Below are positions 35,401 to 42,842 of a stretch of 64,000 nucleotides of DNA, piece after piece. A program made the translations under genes and the position numbers. Position 1 is the stretch's first letter; every line of letters begins with the position of its first letter. The stretch spans positions 1-64,000 of the forward strand of contig NZ_CAUZLM010000001.1 of assembly GCF_963580165.1 (NCBI RefSeq), in the 5' to 3' direction. The DNA comes from Fructobacillus evanidus (GTDB lineage: Bacteria > Bacillota > Bacilli > Lactobacillales > Lactobacillaceae). Below the pieces are notes generated by a model, which saw only the letters and a list, made by a program, of their open reading frames with translations, made no database searches and had not been told where the DNA came from.

Positions 35401-36234
35401 ATGAAGAAAAATACAAAAACAATTGGCATGATGGACTCTGGCATTGGCGGCTTAACCGTCTTAAAAGCCGCTGTCCAATCCATGCCAGCAGAAGCCATCG
35501 TTTATGTTGGCGATACAGCACGAATGCCTTATGGTCCTCGTGAACCAGAGGAAGTTGCTGATTTTACCAGACAAATTGCCGACTATTTAATTGGAAATCA
35601 TGACATTAAGGCGCTGGTGATTGCTTGCAATACGGCAACTGCCTGCGCTTTACCTGGCTTACAAGAAGACTTAGCTATCCCGGTCATCGGTGTGATTGAT
35701 TCCGGTGTTCAGTCAGCAGTTTTGGCTAGCAAGACGAAGAAAATCGGTGTTATTGCGACCGAGGGAACCGTGGATTCGGGTCAGTATCAGGCCGAAATTC
35801 AGGAAGCGGCGCCGGGTAGTCAGGTCTTTGCACAAGCAGAACCTGACTTTGTTCAATTCGTTGAACAAAACCGCTATCAAGATGCCGAGGTGGCAGAAAT
35901 CGTTAAAGACCATCTGCAGCCCCTCAAAGAGGCGGGTATCGACACGTTGGTGCTTGGCTGTACGCACTTTCCGCTATTGGCAGATGTCATTCAACAGGCC
36001 CTGCCAGAGGTAACTCTAGTTGATCCTGGTGTTGCCACGGCGCAAAAATTAGCGACTATCCTGAAGGAACAGGACTTGTTGGCTGACAGCGACACGGCCG
36101 CTCGTCCAGAAAACAAACAGTACCAACTATACACAACTGGACCGGTCTCAACTTTTTCAACGATTGCCGAGCAATGGTTGGGATCAAAACACGATTGGCA
36201 TTTTACCCATCTTAATTTACCGGCAACAGATTGA
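35401..36234 (+). CDS. murI: Glutamate racemase
   Basis: A 277-residue enzyme making D-glutamate for peptidoglycan. Family motifs are MDSGIGGLTVLKAA (about 11-24), the catalytic cysteine regions IACNTATACALPG (about 76-88) and LGCTHFPLL (about 187-195), and YVGDTARMPYGPR. No ribosome binding site is evident, and the nearest promoter ends nine bases before the ATG. The mRNA could therefore be nearly leaderless. rdgB follows 79 bases downstream after a small hairpin. Confidence 0.94.
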   Translation: MKKNTKTIGMMDSGIGGLTVLKAAVQSMPAEAIVYVGDTARMPYGPREPEEVADFTRQIADYLIGNHDIKALVIACNTATACALPGLQEDLAIPVIGVIDSGVQSAVLASKTKKIGVIATEGTVDSGQYQAEIQEAAPGSQVFAQAEPDFVQFVEQNRYQDAEVAEIVKDHLQPLKEAGIDTLVLGCTHFPLLADVIQQALPEVTLVDPGVATAQKLATILKEQDLLADSDTAARPENKQYQLYTTGPVSTFSTIAEQWLGSKHDWHFTHLNLPATD

Positions 36235-36313
36235 TTGCAGTGAGTTAGTGACCAGCAGTCAGGTGCTCACCTGGCAAGAAGAGTAACCCTGATTTCTAAA
36301 AGAAGGAGTAACG

Positions 36314-36928
36314 ATGACGCGCTTAATTATCGCAACTGGCAACGCCCATAAAGTGCAAGAAATAAAGGAGGCATTGGCCAAGCTCGATTTGGGCTGGGAT
36401 ATTTTGTCTTTAAAAGACTTGGATGAGGTCCCTGAAATTATTGAAGACGGCACAACCTTTGCCGAAAATGTTCATAAAAAGACGGCTGCTCTAGCGGCCG
36501 TCTATCCAGATGACTATATCATGGCTGATGATTCCGGGTTAACGATTGCAGCCTTAAACGGCGAGCCAGGAGTTTATTCGGCTCGCTATGCAGGCGACCA
36601 CGATGATGATGCCAATAATGCCAAGGTTTTGGCTAAGTTAGCTGGAAAATCAGGACAGGATCGGCAGGCACAATTCACGACCGTACTTGAACTGGTTGGT
36701 CCTGGTAAAGAACCTTTGGTTGTTAGTGGCCATGTTGACGGTCAAATTACGGAAACAGAGATTGGCGACAACAAGTTTGGTTACGACCCAATCTTTTATT
36801 ACGAGCCATTGCAAAAAACATTTGCCCAATTAACGGTGGTGGAGAAGAACCTGATTTCACACCGAGGTCGGGCTTTAGACAAGTTGGTCAAGGCACTACC
36901 GGATTGGCTAAATCAGTCAGGTCTTTGA
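36314..36928 (+). CDS. rdgB: XTP/dITP diphosphatase (RdgB/HAM1 family)
   Basis: A 204-residue house-cleaning enzyme that hydrolyses dITP and XTP. Substrate loop ATGNAHKVQEIKEAL starts at residue 6. MADDSGLTIAALNGEPGVYSARYAG is near 69-93, with the catalytic Asp-Asp. FGYDPIFYYEP and SHRGRALDKL are near the C terminus. It has a clear AAGGAG ribosome binding site. The order murI-rdgB is common in Firmicutes. Confidence 0.94.
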   Translation: MTRLIIATGNAHKVQEIKEALAKLDLGWDILSLKDLDEVPEIIEDGTTFAENVHKKTAALAAVYPDDYIMADDSGLTIAALNGEPGVYSARYAGDHDDDANNAKVLAKLAGKSGQDRQAQFTTVLELVGPGKEPLVVSGHVDGQITETEIGDNKFGYDPIFYYEPLQKTFAQLTVVEKNLISHRGRALDKLVKALPDWLNQSGL

Positions 36929-36993
36929 TTTGACAAGACGACCAGAATTGGCCGTCTTTTATTTTGCCAAGCAAGCAGAAAGGAGGCGGGCAA

Positions 36994-38073
36994 ATGCGCT
37001 ATAATAGTAATGATATGACTGATGAAAGCCCACAATTTAATACTTGGTTTGAAGGCCAAAATGAGACGGACGCATTGCTGCGTGATGCAGCAGAGAACGC
37101 TAGGGATCAGCAAGATGAGCTTTCCCTGCGACCCAAGTACTTGCGCGAATATATTGGTCAACAGCCATTAAAAGAGGAACTAGCGGTTTACCTTCAAGCT
37201 GCTAAAATGCGTGAAGAAGCCCTTGACCACGTTCTGCTTTTCGGACCGCCAGGGTTAGGAAAGACAACGTTAGCAATGATTATTGCTAATGAACTAGGCG
37301 TGCATCTGAAGACAGCCTCTGGTCCGGCAATTGAAAAGGGTGGCGATTTAGTCGCCCTGCTTAATGGTCTGGAACCAGGGGATGTGCTTTTTATTGATGA
37401 AATTCACCGTCTACCAACGGCGATTGAGGAAATGCTGTATTCCGCCATGGAGGATTATTTTATCGATATCATGGTCGGGCAGGGGCCGACTGCCAGAGCC
37501 GTTCATTTTCCTTTGCCACCCTTTACCCTAGTGGGTGCGACGACTAGGCCGGGGATGCTGTCTAAGCCTTTGCGTGACCGCTTTGGGATTATTAACTCCC
37601 TTGAATACTATCAGCCAGCAGACTTGCAGCAGATTGTGATTCGGACGGCCGATATTTTCGAGGCACCCATCACAAAGGACGGCGCCTATGCCGTGGCCTC
37701 CCGGTCACGAGGAACACCGCGAATTGCCAACCGGTTGTTGAAGCGGGTGCGCGACTTCGCCCAAGTTGCCGGAAAAGAAGCAATTGATACGGATTTGGTG
37801 GAAACAGCCTTAGATAAGTTGCGCGTTGATCAAAAGGGCCTCGATGATACCGACCACAAGTTACTAAATGCTATGATCGATTTTTATCATGGTGGTCCGG
37901 TGGGCCTTGCGACCATTGCTGCTAATATCGGGGAAGAAGCCGATACGTTGGAATCGATGGTGGAGCCTTACCTGTTGCAATTAGGCTTTATTCGCCGGAC
38001 TCCAAGAGGTCGGGTGGTGACGGAAGCGGCCTACCAACATTTGGGCCGGTCGGTTCCTGAACCAAGGGACTGA
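36994..38073 (+). CDS. ruvB: Holliday junction branch migration helicase RuvB
   Basis: A 359-residue AAA+ motor. Walker A is FGPPGLGKTTLA (about 78-89), Walker B LFIDEIHRL (about 129-137), sensor 1 VGATTRPG (about 178-185), and the C-terminal winged-helix GFIRRTPRGRV. It has an N-terminal extension of about 25 residues before the usual start. The ATG at 36994 follows AAAGGAGG. ruvA normally precedes ruvB in lactobacilli but is not here, so it must lie elsewhere. Confidence 0.94.
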   Translation: MRYNSNDMTDESPQFNTWFEGQNETDALLRDAAENARDQQDELSLRPKYLREYIGQQPLKEELAVYLQAAKMREEALDHVLLFGPPGLGKTTLAMIIANELGVHLKTASGPAIEKGGDLVALLNGLEPGDVLFIDEIHRLPTAIEEMLYSAMEDYFIDIMVGQGPTARAVHFPLPPFTLVGATTRPGMLSKPLRDRFGIINSLEYYQPADLQQIVIRTADIFEAPITKDGAYAVASRSRGTPRIANRLLKRVRDFAQVAGKEAIDTDLVETALDKLRVDQKGLDDTDHKLLNAMIDFYHGGPVGLATIAANIGEEADTLESMVEPYLLQLGFIRRTPRGRVVTEAAYQHLGRSVPEPRD

Positions 38074-38182
38074 TTTGATCGTCCTTAACTGGCTAAGTAT
38101 CCCAACTAGGGCGATTCTTTGCTCGAAAGCATAAACACTAACAGCCTGCTGGCTGTTGAATAAAAGAATTTAAAAGAGATTT

Positions 38183-39244
38183 ATGACAGAAGAAAAACAT
38201 TACCAATTATCAGATTTTGACTATGACTTGCCCCAAGAATTAATTGCGCAAACACCCTTAAAGGAGCGCGATACTTCTCGTCTCTTAGTGCTGAATGCCG
38301 AAACTGGGGCCTATGAGGACCGGCACTTTTATGACATTTTGGACTATTTGAACCCAGGCGATGCTTTGGTGATGAATAATTCACGAGTTTTGCCAGCCCG
38401 GTTACACGGAATTCGTCCGGAGACTGGTGGCCATGCCGAAGTTCTACTATTGCGCCAAGACCATGGGGATGTTTGGGAAACGTTGGTAAAGCCAGCTAAA
38501 AAGTCACCAATTGGCTCAACAATCATTTTCGGAGATGACCCTCAAAACCCCGTGATGACGGCAACAATTGTTGGCGAATTAGAACACGGTGGTCGCTATG
38601 TTGAATTTTCTTATGATGGCATTTTTATGGAACGCTTGAACGAGTTGGGTGAAATGCCTTTGCCACCATATATTAAGGAAAAATTGGCAGACCAAGAACG
38701 GTATCAAACGGTTTATTCCAAGGTGGATGGTTCAGCCGCTGCACCAACTGCCGGACTGCACTGGACACCAGAATTGCTGCAAAAGGTTGCTGATAAGGGC
38801 GTTGAGTTGGTGGAACTGACCTTGCACGTTGGTCTGGGAACCTTCCGACCAGTGGAAGAAGAAAACATTGAAGACCACCAGATGCATTCTGAATTTTATC
38901 AATTGAGTGCAGAAGCGGCGGACACGTTGAATAAGGTCCGTGAGCAGGGTGGCCGGATTGTTGCTACTGGAACGACGTCAATTCGAACGTTGGAGACAAT
39001 TGGTTCGAAATTTGATGGGCAACTTCAGGCCGATTCTGGTTGGACGGAAATCTTTATTAAGCCTGGTTACAAGTGGCGAGTTGTTGATGCCTTTATCACT
39101 AATTTTCATTTGCCAAAGTCAACCTTGGTGATGTTGGTGGCAGCCTTTACCGGCCGCGAGAACATTTTGAATGCCTATCACCATGCGGTTGAGGCCAAGT
39201 ACCGGTTCTTCTCCTTTGGGGATGCGATGTTTATTCATAAGTAA
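38183..39244 (+). CDS. queA: S-adenosylmethionine:tRNA ribosyltransferase-isomerase
   Basis: A 353-residue enzyme that adds the epoxyqueuosine ring to tRNA wobble position 34. It has FDYDLPQELIAQTPLKERD at the start, SRVLPARLHG, AAPTAGLHWT, HVGLGTFRPV and TNFHLPKSTLVMLVAAF near the C terminus, all characteristic of QueA. The ribosome binding site is weak (AAGAGA). A hairpin (AACAGCC-TGCT-GGCTGTT, about 38142-38159) lies in the 109-base gap after ruvB. No other queuosine genes are in the window. Confidence 0.95.
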   Translation: MTEEKHYQLSDFDYDLPQELIAQTPLKERDTSRLLVLNAETGAYEDRHFYDILDYLNPGDALVMNNSRVLPARLHGIRPETGGHAEVLLLRQDHGDVWETLVKPAKKSPIGSTIIFGDDPQNPVMTATIVGELEHGGRYVEFSYDGIFMERLNELGEMPLPPYIKEKLADQERYQTVYSKVDGSAAAPTAGLHWTPELLQKVADKGVELVELTLHVGLGTFRPVEEENIEDHQMHSEFYQLSAEAADTLNKVREQGGRIVATGTTSIRTLETIGSKFDGQLQADSGWTEIFIKPGYKWRVVDAFITNFHLPKSTLVMLVAAFTGRENILNAYHHAVEAKYRFFSFGDAMFIHK

Positions 39245-39247
39245 AAT

Positions 39248-39326
39248 AAAAAAGCAGCTACCATTGATGTGAGCCCCGAAATTTGTTTGTCCAAATTTTG
39301 AGAATCACTACGGCAACTGCTTTTTT
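39248..39326. terminator. Two-tier terminator with embedded repeat (copy 1)
   Basis: The outer stem AAAAAAGCAG / CTGCTTTTTT closes a ~60-base insert that itself folds around CGAAATTTG-TTTGTC-CAAATTTTG. It lies between convergent queA and aldC and should act in both directions. The insert is related to those at 48797-48883 and 63067-63140. Confidence 0.75.
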
Positions 39327-39352
39327 GTTGATTTAAATGTCTTTCAGGAAAC

Positions 39353-40063
39353 TTATTCAGCCGCTTCAATGGCTTTGTGAACCATTGATAAGTCGGTTAA
39401 ATCAGCAGCCTTAAAATCAGGGTTTTCGGTTGGCAAGACCTGTTCGATGGTATCGAACTTTTGCACCTTAACGGTGGCTGACAAAACTTTTCCGGTCAAA
39501 ACGTGGCCAGAAAGGTCATGGTCATCGGAAAGGAAGTGAGAGTGGAAGCCGGCTACGGTTACGCCCTGGTAAATAGCTGGTGCGTAATAGGAAAGAAGAC
39601 GGCCCTTAACTTTTGAACCGTGAAAGACCTGTTGCTTTTCGGCGGCTTCGGTTAGGGATGGGTATGGCTTTTGGCTACCCGCAGCCGAGCGAGTGGTCAT
39701 GGTTTCGAATTCGCCTTCAATCAAGAAAGCCGCAAACTGATTTTGCGCTTGTAACTTGTCGATGGTGTCTTGTAAAACGGCTTCCAAATCAGCATTTTCC
39801 GCTGTTCCAAAATCTTTGAAATCACCGTGGTGAGCGGCTGCAAATGGGGAGCTGAAATTTTCGTCCGGTACTTCAGATTCGCCAGAAACCAAGGTATGGT
39901 AGGCTTTCCCATCTAAGATAATCAGTTCGCCATCTAGACCCTGGCCTGTGCCGATTCCAAAATCACCGTGTTGCAGGAGGTCGTGGATGGACATTGTCCC
40001 GTCTAAGAGGCTGTTAGCGAGTAGCTGCATCGTGCCAACTTGGAATAAAGTTGTTTTTGACAT
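39353..40063 (-). CDS. aldC: Acetolactate decarboxylase
   Basis: A 236-residue enzyme converting alpha-acetolactate to acetoin, draining excess pyruvate. Family motifs are FQVGTMQLLANSLLDG (7-22 or so), HGDFGIGTGQGLDGELI and the zinc-binding histidines in VAGFHSHFLSDD. The start at 40063 is chosen because GAGAGGA lies upstream and an in-frame TTG at 40081 coincides with it. It stands alone on the minus strand; no acetolactate synthase gene is adjacent. Confidence 0.93.
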   Translation of the reverse strand: MSKTTLFQVGTMQLLANSLLDGTMSIHDLLQHGDFGIGTGQGLDGELIILDGKAYHTLVSGESEVPDENFSSPFAAAHHGDFKDFGTAENADLEAVLQDTIDKLQAQNQFAAFLIEGEFETMTTRSAAGSQKPYPSLTEAAEKQQVFHGSKVKGRLLSYYAPAIYQGVTVAGFHSHFLSDDHDLSGHVLTGKVLSATVKVQKFDTIEQVLPTENPDFKAADLTDLSMVHKAIEAAE

Positions 40064-40189
40064 TCGTAAAAATCCTCTCAATTCTTTTGATTATTTTCAT
40101 TGTACTCCTATCGACTGGGGGACTGACAAGAAATTTTTAAAATCAGGACAAAAAACCAGCAAAGTGCCCAGTGCTCAGCCAAATGACAG

Positions 40190-40198
40190 TGTTATAAT
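40190..40198 (+). promoter_or_regulatory. Extended -10 promoter of tsaE
   Basis: TGTTATAAT has the TGn extension and no clear -35. The tsaE ATG starts only seven bases later, so transcription would begin at or next to the start codon. Confidence 0.6.
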
Positions 40199-40205
40199 AT
40201 GGAAT

Positions 40206-40664
40206 ATGAAAAGCTATCAGACGAACAATCCAAAAGAAACCCAGGCGTTGGCTGAGCAATTAGCCAAGCTCGTTTACCCCGGCCTGGTGGTGACCCTCCA
40301 AGGAGACCTAGGCGCCGGTAAGACGACCTTTACTCAGGGACTGGCTAAGGCCTTAGGAATTACGAGTCGGGTAAAAAGCCCGACTTTTAATATTTTGAAT
40401 ACCTATGAGGAAGGGCGAATTCCACTGTATCATTTCGACGCTTATCGTCTTGAAAATATGGGGGCAGCCGACCAGGGATTCGAAGATTATTTGGGCACTG
40501 ATGGCGTCACTTTGATTGAGTGGCCTCAGTACATGGCGGATTTGTTACCAAATGATCGCTTAGAAATGACCTTTACCCGCATGGCGGGCGCAGACTCTGA
40601 CCGTGAAATTGTGGTTCGGGGGTTGGGCCAAGCCGCTCAAATTGAGGAGGACTTACACGGATGA
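40206..40664 (+). CDS. tsaE: tRNA threonylcarbamoyladenosine biosynthesis ATPase TsaE
   Basis: A 152-residue ATPase needed for t6A37 formation in tRNAs reading ANN codons. P-loop GDLGAGKTTFTQGLAKALG is near residues 34-52, followed by VKSPTFNILNTY, YHFDAYRL and LIEWPQ, all typical of TsaE. The start follows a -10 element by seven bases and has no ribosome binding site, which suggests a leaderless message. The reading frame stays open upstream to 39948, but no better start is seen. It overlaps the next gene by four bases. Confidence 0.93.
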   Translation: MKSYQTNNPKETQALAEQLAKLVYPGLVVTLQGDLGAGKTTFTQGLAKALGITSRVKSPTFNILNTYEEGRIPLYHFDAYRLENMGAADQGFEDYLGTDGVTLIEWPQYMADLLPNDRLEMTFTRMAGADSDREIVVRGLGQAAQIEEDLHG

Positions 40665-41197
40665 TTGCAGCACAATTTGACCACTATGAGTACTCAATGC
40701 TTGGCTTGGACCTCCAGCAGGCTCAGGCTGCCCAAGATTTGCTGGCGCAGCTCAAACAGGAATCGGATACTTTCGAATTAGCGGAAGTTCGTGATTCATT
40801 AGCAGCGTCTGATCAATCGTCAGTTGCAGAAGCTGATTTGAAACACGATGACCTGCCCAACAAGACTTGGTTGATTTGGGCCAAGCCATTGGGCCATGAA
40901 GAAGACAGTGACGCAGTTGCCATTGGCATTGCTTCAATTGCCGATGGGGAAGTTGGCTTGGCAATTTTGGCAGCCTTTCAGGGCCACGGACTGGGTCAAT
41001 CAACGCTGGCAGCAATGGTTGTTTGGGCCGAAGAAGCCGGTTATGATCGTCTTTGGCTCGATGTTGACCTGGAAAATCAGGTTGCTCGTCACTTGTATAA
41101 AAAGCTTGGTTTCACGGAAGTCGGTGAAGAACCGGAGCCAATTGAACTACGGTCCGGCCGCCAAGCAAACCTAGTAAAAATGGAGTTACTGTTCTAA
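40661..41197 (+). CDS. GNAT family N-acetyltransferase
   Basis: A 178-residue acetyltransferase. The acetyl-CoA-binding region reads ILAAFQGHGLGQSTLAAMV (about 105-123), matching the R/Q-x-x-G-x-G/A pattern. The C-terminal GNAT motif DVDLENQVARHLYKKLGF is near 135-152. An N-terminal Glu/Asp-rich segment (about 30-65) has no clear domain. It overlaps tsaE by four bases and the exonuclease gene by one, so it belongs to this operon. Placement next to tsaE recalls RimI, but the sequence does not prove that. Confidence 0.8.
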   Translation: MIAAQFDHYEYSMLGLDLQQAQAAQDLLAQLKQESDTFELAEVRDSLAASDQSSVAEADLKHDDLPNKTWLIWAKPLGHEEDSDAVAIGIASIADGEVGLAILAAFQGHGLGQSTLAAMVVWAEEAGYDRLWLDVDLENQVARHLYKKLGFTEVGEEPEPIELRSGRQANLVKMELLF

Positions 41198-41730
41198 TGA
41201 ATTTTGTCGCTTTTGATTTTGAAACAGCCAATAACCAGCGTCATTCGGCTGTTTCACTTGCCTTGGTTGTCGTGCGTGACAACCAGGTGGTGGATCAATT
41301 TTATTCCTTGATTAAGCCACCAACACCGTTTTCAGCGCGGAATTCGCAAATTCATGGCATTTATCCAAAGGACGTTGTCAATGCGCCCACATTTGCAGAA
41401 ATTTGGCCAACGATTGCGCCATTATTTACTGAGGAAAAACTCGTGGTGGCGCATAACGCTAATTTTGATGCTTCAGTTTTACGGGCTTGCCTAGACTATT
41501 ATGGTCTGCCGGAAGCTCATTACCAACTGTTGGATACTGTGCAAACCTCGCGCCGGCTCTTGCCTGATTTACAAAACCATAAGCTCAACACGGTTTCTGC
41601 CGCTTTGAACATTCGTTTGGATCACCACCATAATGCGCTGGAGGATTCTTTGGCCTGTGCGGAGATTCTGATTTATCAAAGTGAACTTTTTGGAAATCAG
41701 GTCCTAAAAGAGTATGTTCGTAATAAATAA
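41197..41730 (+). CDS. DEDDh 3'-5' exonuclease (DnaQ-like)
   Basis: A 177-residue exonuclease domain protein. Exo I FVAFDFETAN (3-12) gives the first D and E, Exo II VVAHNANFDASVLR (about 83-96) a D, and Exo III HHHNALEDSLACAEI (about 147-161) the H and D. This completes the DEDDh set. It is a stand-alone domain, too short for DNA polymerase III. The start shares one base with the previous stop. Likely trims nucleic acid 3' ends; the exact substrate is unknown. Confidence 0.87.
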   Translation: MNFVAFDFETANNQRHSAVSLALVVVRDNQVVDQFYSLIKPPTPFSARNSQIHGIYPKDVVNAPTFAEIWPTIAPLFTEEKLVVAHNANFDASVLRACLDYYGLPEAHYQLLDTVQTSRRLLPDLQNHKLNTVSAALNIRLDHHHNALEDSLACAEILIYQSELFGNQVLKEYVRNK

Positions 41731-41850
41731 AGTGTGTTGATTGTGCTTTTCAAGAGGATATTAACGGCGTAATATTGTTCTTTAAATACATTTTTCAATG
41801 AATCGTTTAACTAGTCAGTACTGCTGTAAACCGCATGGTTGAGGCGTTTA

Positions 41851-41859
41851 TGCTATAAT
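41851..41859 (+). promoter_or_regulatory. Extended -10 promoter of the holin-like toxin mRNA
   Basis: TGCTATAAT has the TGn extension; no -35 at normal spacing. Transcription should start near 41866, exactly at the ATG of a 24-codon leader ORF. Confidence 0.65.
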
Positions 41860-41865
41860 ATCGGT

Positions 41866-41940
41866 ATGCAAACAAGTGAAGATGGTGGCTATCCTGGCTA
41901 TCCTGGAAAGGTGGTGGTGCCTATGGTTTTAAAATCATAA
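41866..41940 (+). CDS. 24-residue leader peptide ORF of the toxin mRNA
   Basis: The ORF MQTSEDGGYPGYPGKVVVPM... (24 residues) starts six bases after the -10 element, so it would be translated without a leader if at all. It contains a repeated GGCTATCCT block at DNA level. It ends 30 bases before the toxin start. It may be a real peptide that couples translation to the toxin, or simply part of the structured 5' region. No homologous function is known to me. Confidence 0.35.
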   Translation: MQTSEDGGYPGYPGKVVVPMVLKS

Positions 41941-41970
41941 CCCCCAGCATCCTAGGAAAGGAGAAGCCTG

Positions 41971-42075
41971 ATGTCCGTAGTGGATGTCTTAACATTGTTG
42001 TGGGCGTTTGGAATGTTTGTTCTAACGCTCATCGGCATTGTTATTGATCTCGTTAAATTAGGTCAAAAAAAATAA
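41971..42075 (+). CDS. Putative holin-like toxin of a type I toxin-antitoxin system
   Basis: A 34-residue peptide MSVVDVLTLLWAFGMFVLTL..., with one membrane helix (about 6-28) and the basic end KLGQKK. This is the pattern of the putative holin-like toxin family of lactic acid bacteria (PF16935-like), small membrane peptides repressed by antisense RNA. AAAGGAG lies seven bases before the ATG. A convergent antisense RNA overlaps its 3' end. The last 11 codons are duplicated at 42256-42288 without the rest of the gene. Confidence 0.82.
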   Translation: MSVVDVLTLLWAFGMFVLTLIGIVIDLVKLGQKK

Positions 42076-42107
42076 CCATCCCAACTTTAGCCAGTTGATG
42101 GTTATTT
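42065..42107. terminator. Shared terminator of toxin mRNA and antisense RNA
   Basis: AAATAACCATC and GATGGTTATTT form the stem. On the minus strand it is followed by TTTTTTTT, so it mainly terminates the antisense RNA. On the plus strand the tail is weaker, and toxin mRNA may continue to the hairpin at 42149-42182. Confidence 0.7.
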
Positions 42108-42184
42108 AATCATTTACAGGCTAGCCACCGTTTAACGGGTTTGCTAGTAAAGCGGTGTTGCTCAAACAGCACCGCTTTTCTTAT
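42070..42184 (-). ncRNA. Antisense antitoxin RNA, copy 1
   Basis: A minus-strand extended -10 (TGATATAAT) lies at 42199-42191, giving a start near 42184. The RNA would be about 115 bases, with a 5' hairpin (42182-42149), a second hairpin (42147-42121) and the terminator at 42107-42065. It is complementary to the end of the toxin coding region and its 3' region, as in other type I antitoxins. Confidence 0.7.
42149..42182 (+). terminator. Second hairpin, possible plus-strand toxin terminator
   Basis: AAAGCGGTGTTGCT-CAAAC-AGCACCGCTTTTCTT; on the minus strand it is the 5' hairpin of the antisense RNA. Confidence 0.6.
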
Positions 42185-42255
42185 GCCCTCATTATATCAC
42201 TTATAGAAAAAAAGACTAATGAATTACTAACGCAGTTTGAATAATTAGAAAAAAT

Positions 42256-42288
42256 ATTGATCTCGTTAAATTAGGTCAAAAAAAATAA
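42256..42288 (+). pseudogene. Remnant of holin-like toxin (last 10 codons and stop)
   Basis: The DNA is identical to the last ten codons plus stop (IDLVKLGQKK) of the intact toxin gene, with no start, helix or ribosome binding site. It is the broken end of the duplicated toxin-antitoxin module. Confidence 0.75.
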
Positions 42289-42397
42289 CCATCTAATCTT
42301 TCGCGAGCCGATGGTTATTTAATGATATAAAGGCTAGCCACCGTTTAACGGGTTTGCTAGTGAAGCGGTGTTGCTCAAATAACACCGCTTTTCTTAT
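42283..42397 (-). ncRNA. Antisense antitoxin RNA, copy 2
   Basis: A duplicate of the first antisense RNA with its own extended -10 (TGATATAAT on the minus strand, 42412-42404), 5' hairpin, second hairpin and terminator. The loop sequences differ slightly (TCAAATAAC against TCAAACAGC on the plus strand). The terminator arm also differs (CTAATCTTTCGCGAGCC against CCAACTTTAGCCAGTT). Confidence 0.62.
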
Positions 42398-42443
42398 GCC
42401 TCTATTATATCACTTGTAGAAAAAAGGCTAATGAACTATTAGT

Positions 42444-42716
42444 ACATTCGGTGATATATAGAAAAAATGATATAAATTACGATATAGCAGTTTTTAAGTT
42501 ATTCTGAAACAGCATGAAAGAATTAGGATGCTGATAAGTAAGAAGCTATACAATAAAAATTTTATCGTATTACAATAGGTTGATTAGTTAATATGTTAAT
42601 GCTAATTCAATTTAAAAAAGCATGGTGTTTTAGATGCTAGATACACCGTTGAAGATAAAATGAAAGAACGTTATCTAATAATATAACCAGTTGATATAAC
42701 GTGTCTTATAAAAAGT
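42444..42716. other. AT-rich gap, no gene seen
   Basis: About 270 bases of AT-rich sequence after the second antisense unit. No ORF with a ribosome binding site and no clear RNA structure were found. Confidence 0.5.
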
Positions 42717-42757
42717 AAAAGCCCATAACCTGGTGAATATCAGGATTGTGGGCTTTT
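42717..42757. terminator. Nested hairpin terminator of the small membrane-protein operon
   Basis: AAAAGCCCATAA / TTGTGGGCTTTT with an inner CCTG / CAGG stem. It lies 85 bases beyond the last minus-strand gene (42843). Confidence 0.75.
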
Positions 42758-42842
42758 GTGAAATTGATTATTGTGAATTTAGCTAAAAAGAATTGGTATG
42801 GCTCTCGGAAATGCTTGCTAGAGCTATTATTATTTTGTGAAA

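Larger units (their letters stand above)
42043..42230. repeat. Tandem duplication, copy 1
   Basis: About 190 bases from the last 11 toxin codons to beyond the antisense promoter. The same segment recurs at 42256-42443, with about 85-90% identity by eye. Confidence 0.8.
42256..42443. repeat. Tandem duplication, copy 2
   Basis: Second copy of the 42043-42230 segment. It contains only the end of the toxin gene but a full antisense RNA unit. Confidence 0.8.

Noticed and set aside
42240..42450. CRISPR-like direct repeats near 42043-42443
   Set aside because: There are only two long copies with no regular spacers; they are explained by tandem duplication of the antisense RNA unit.
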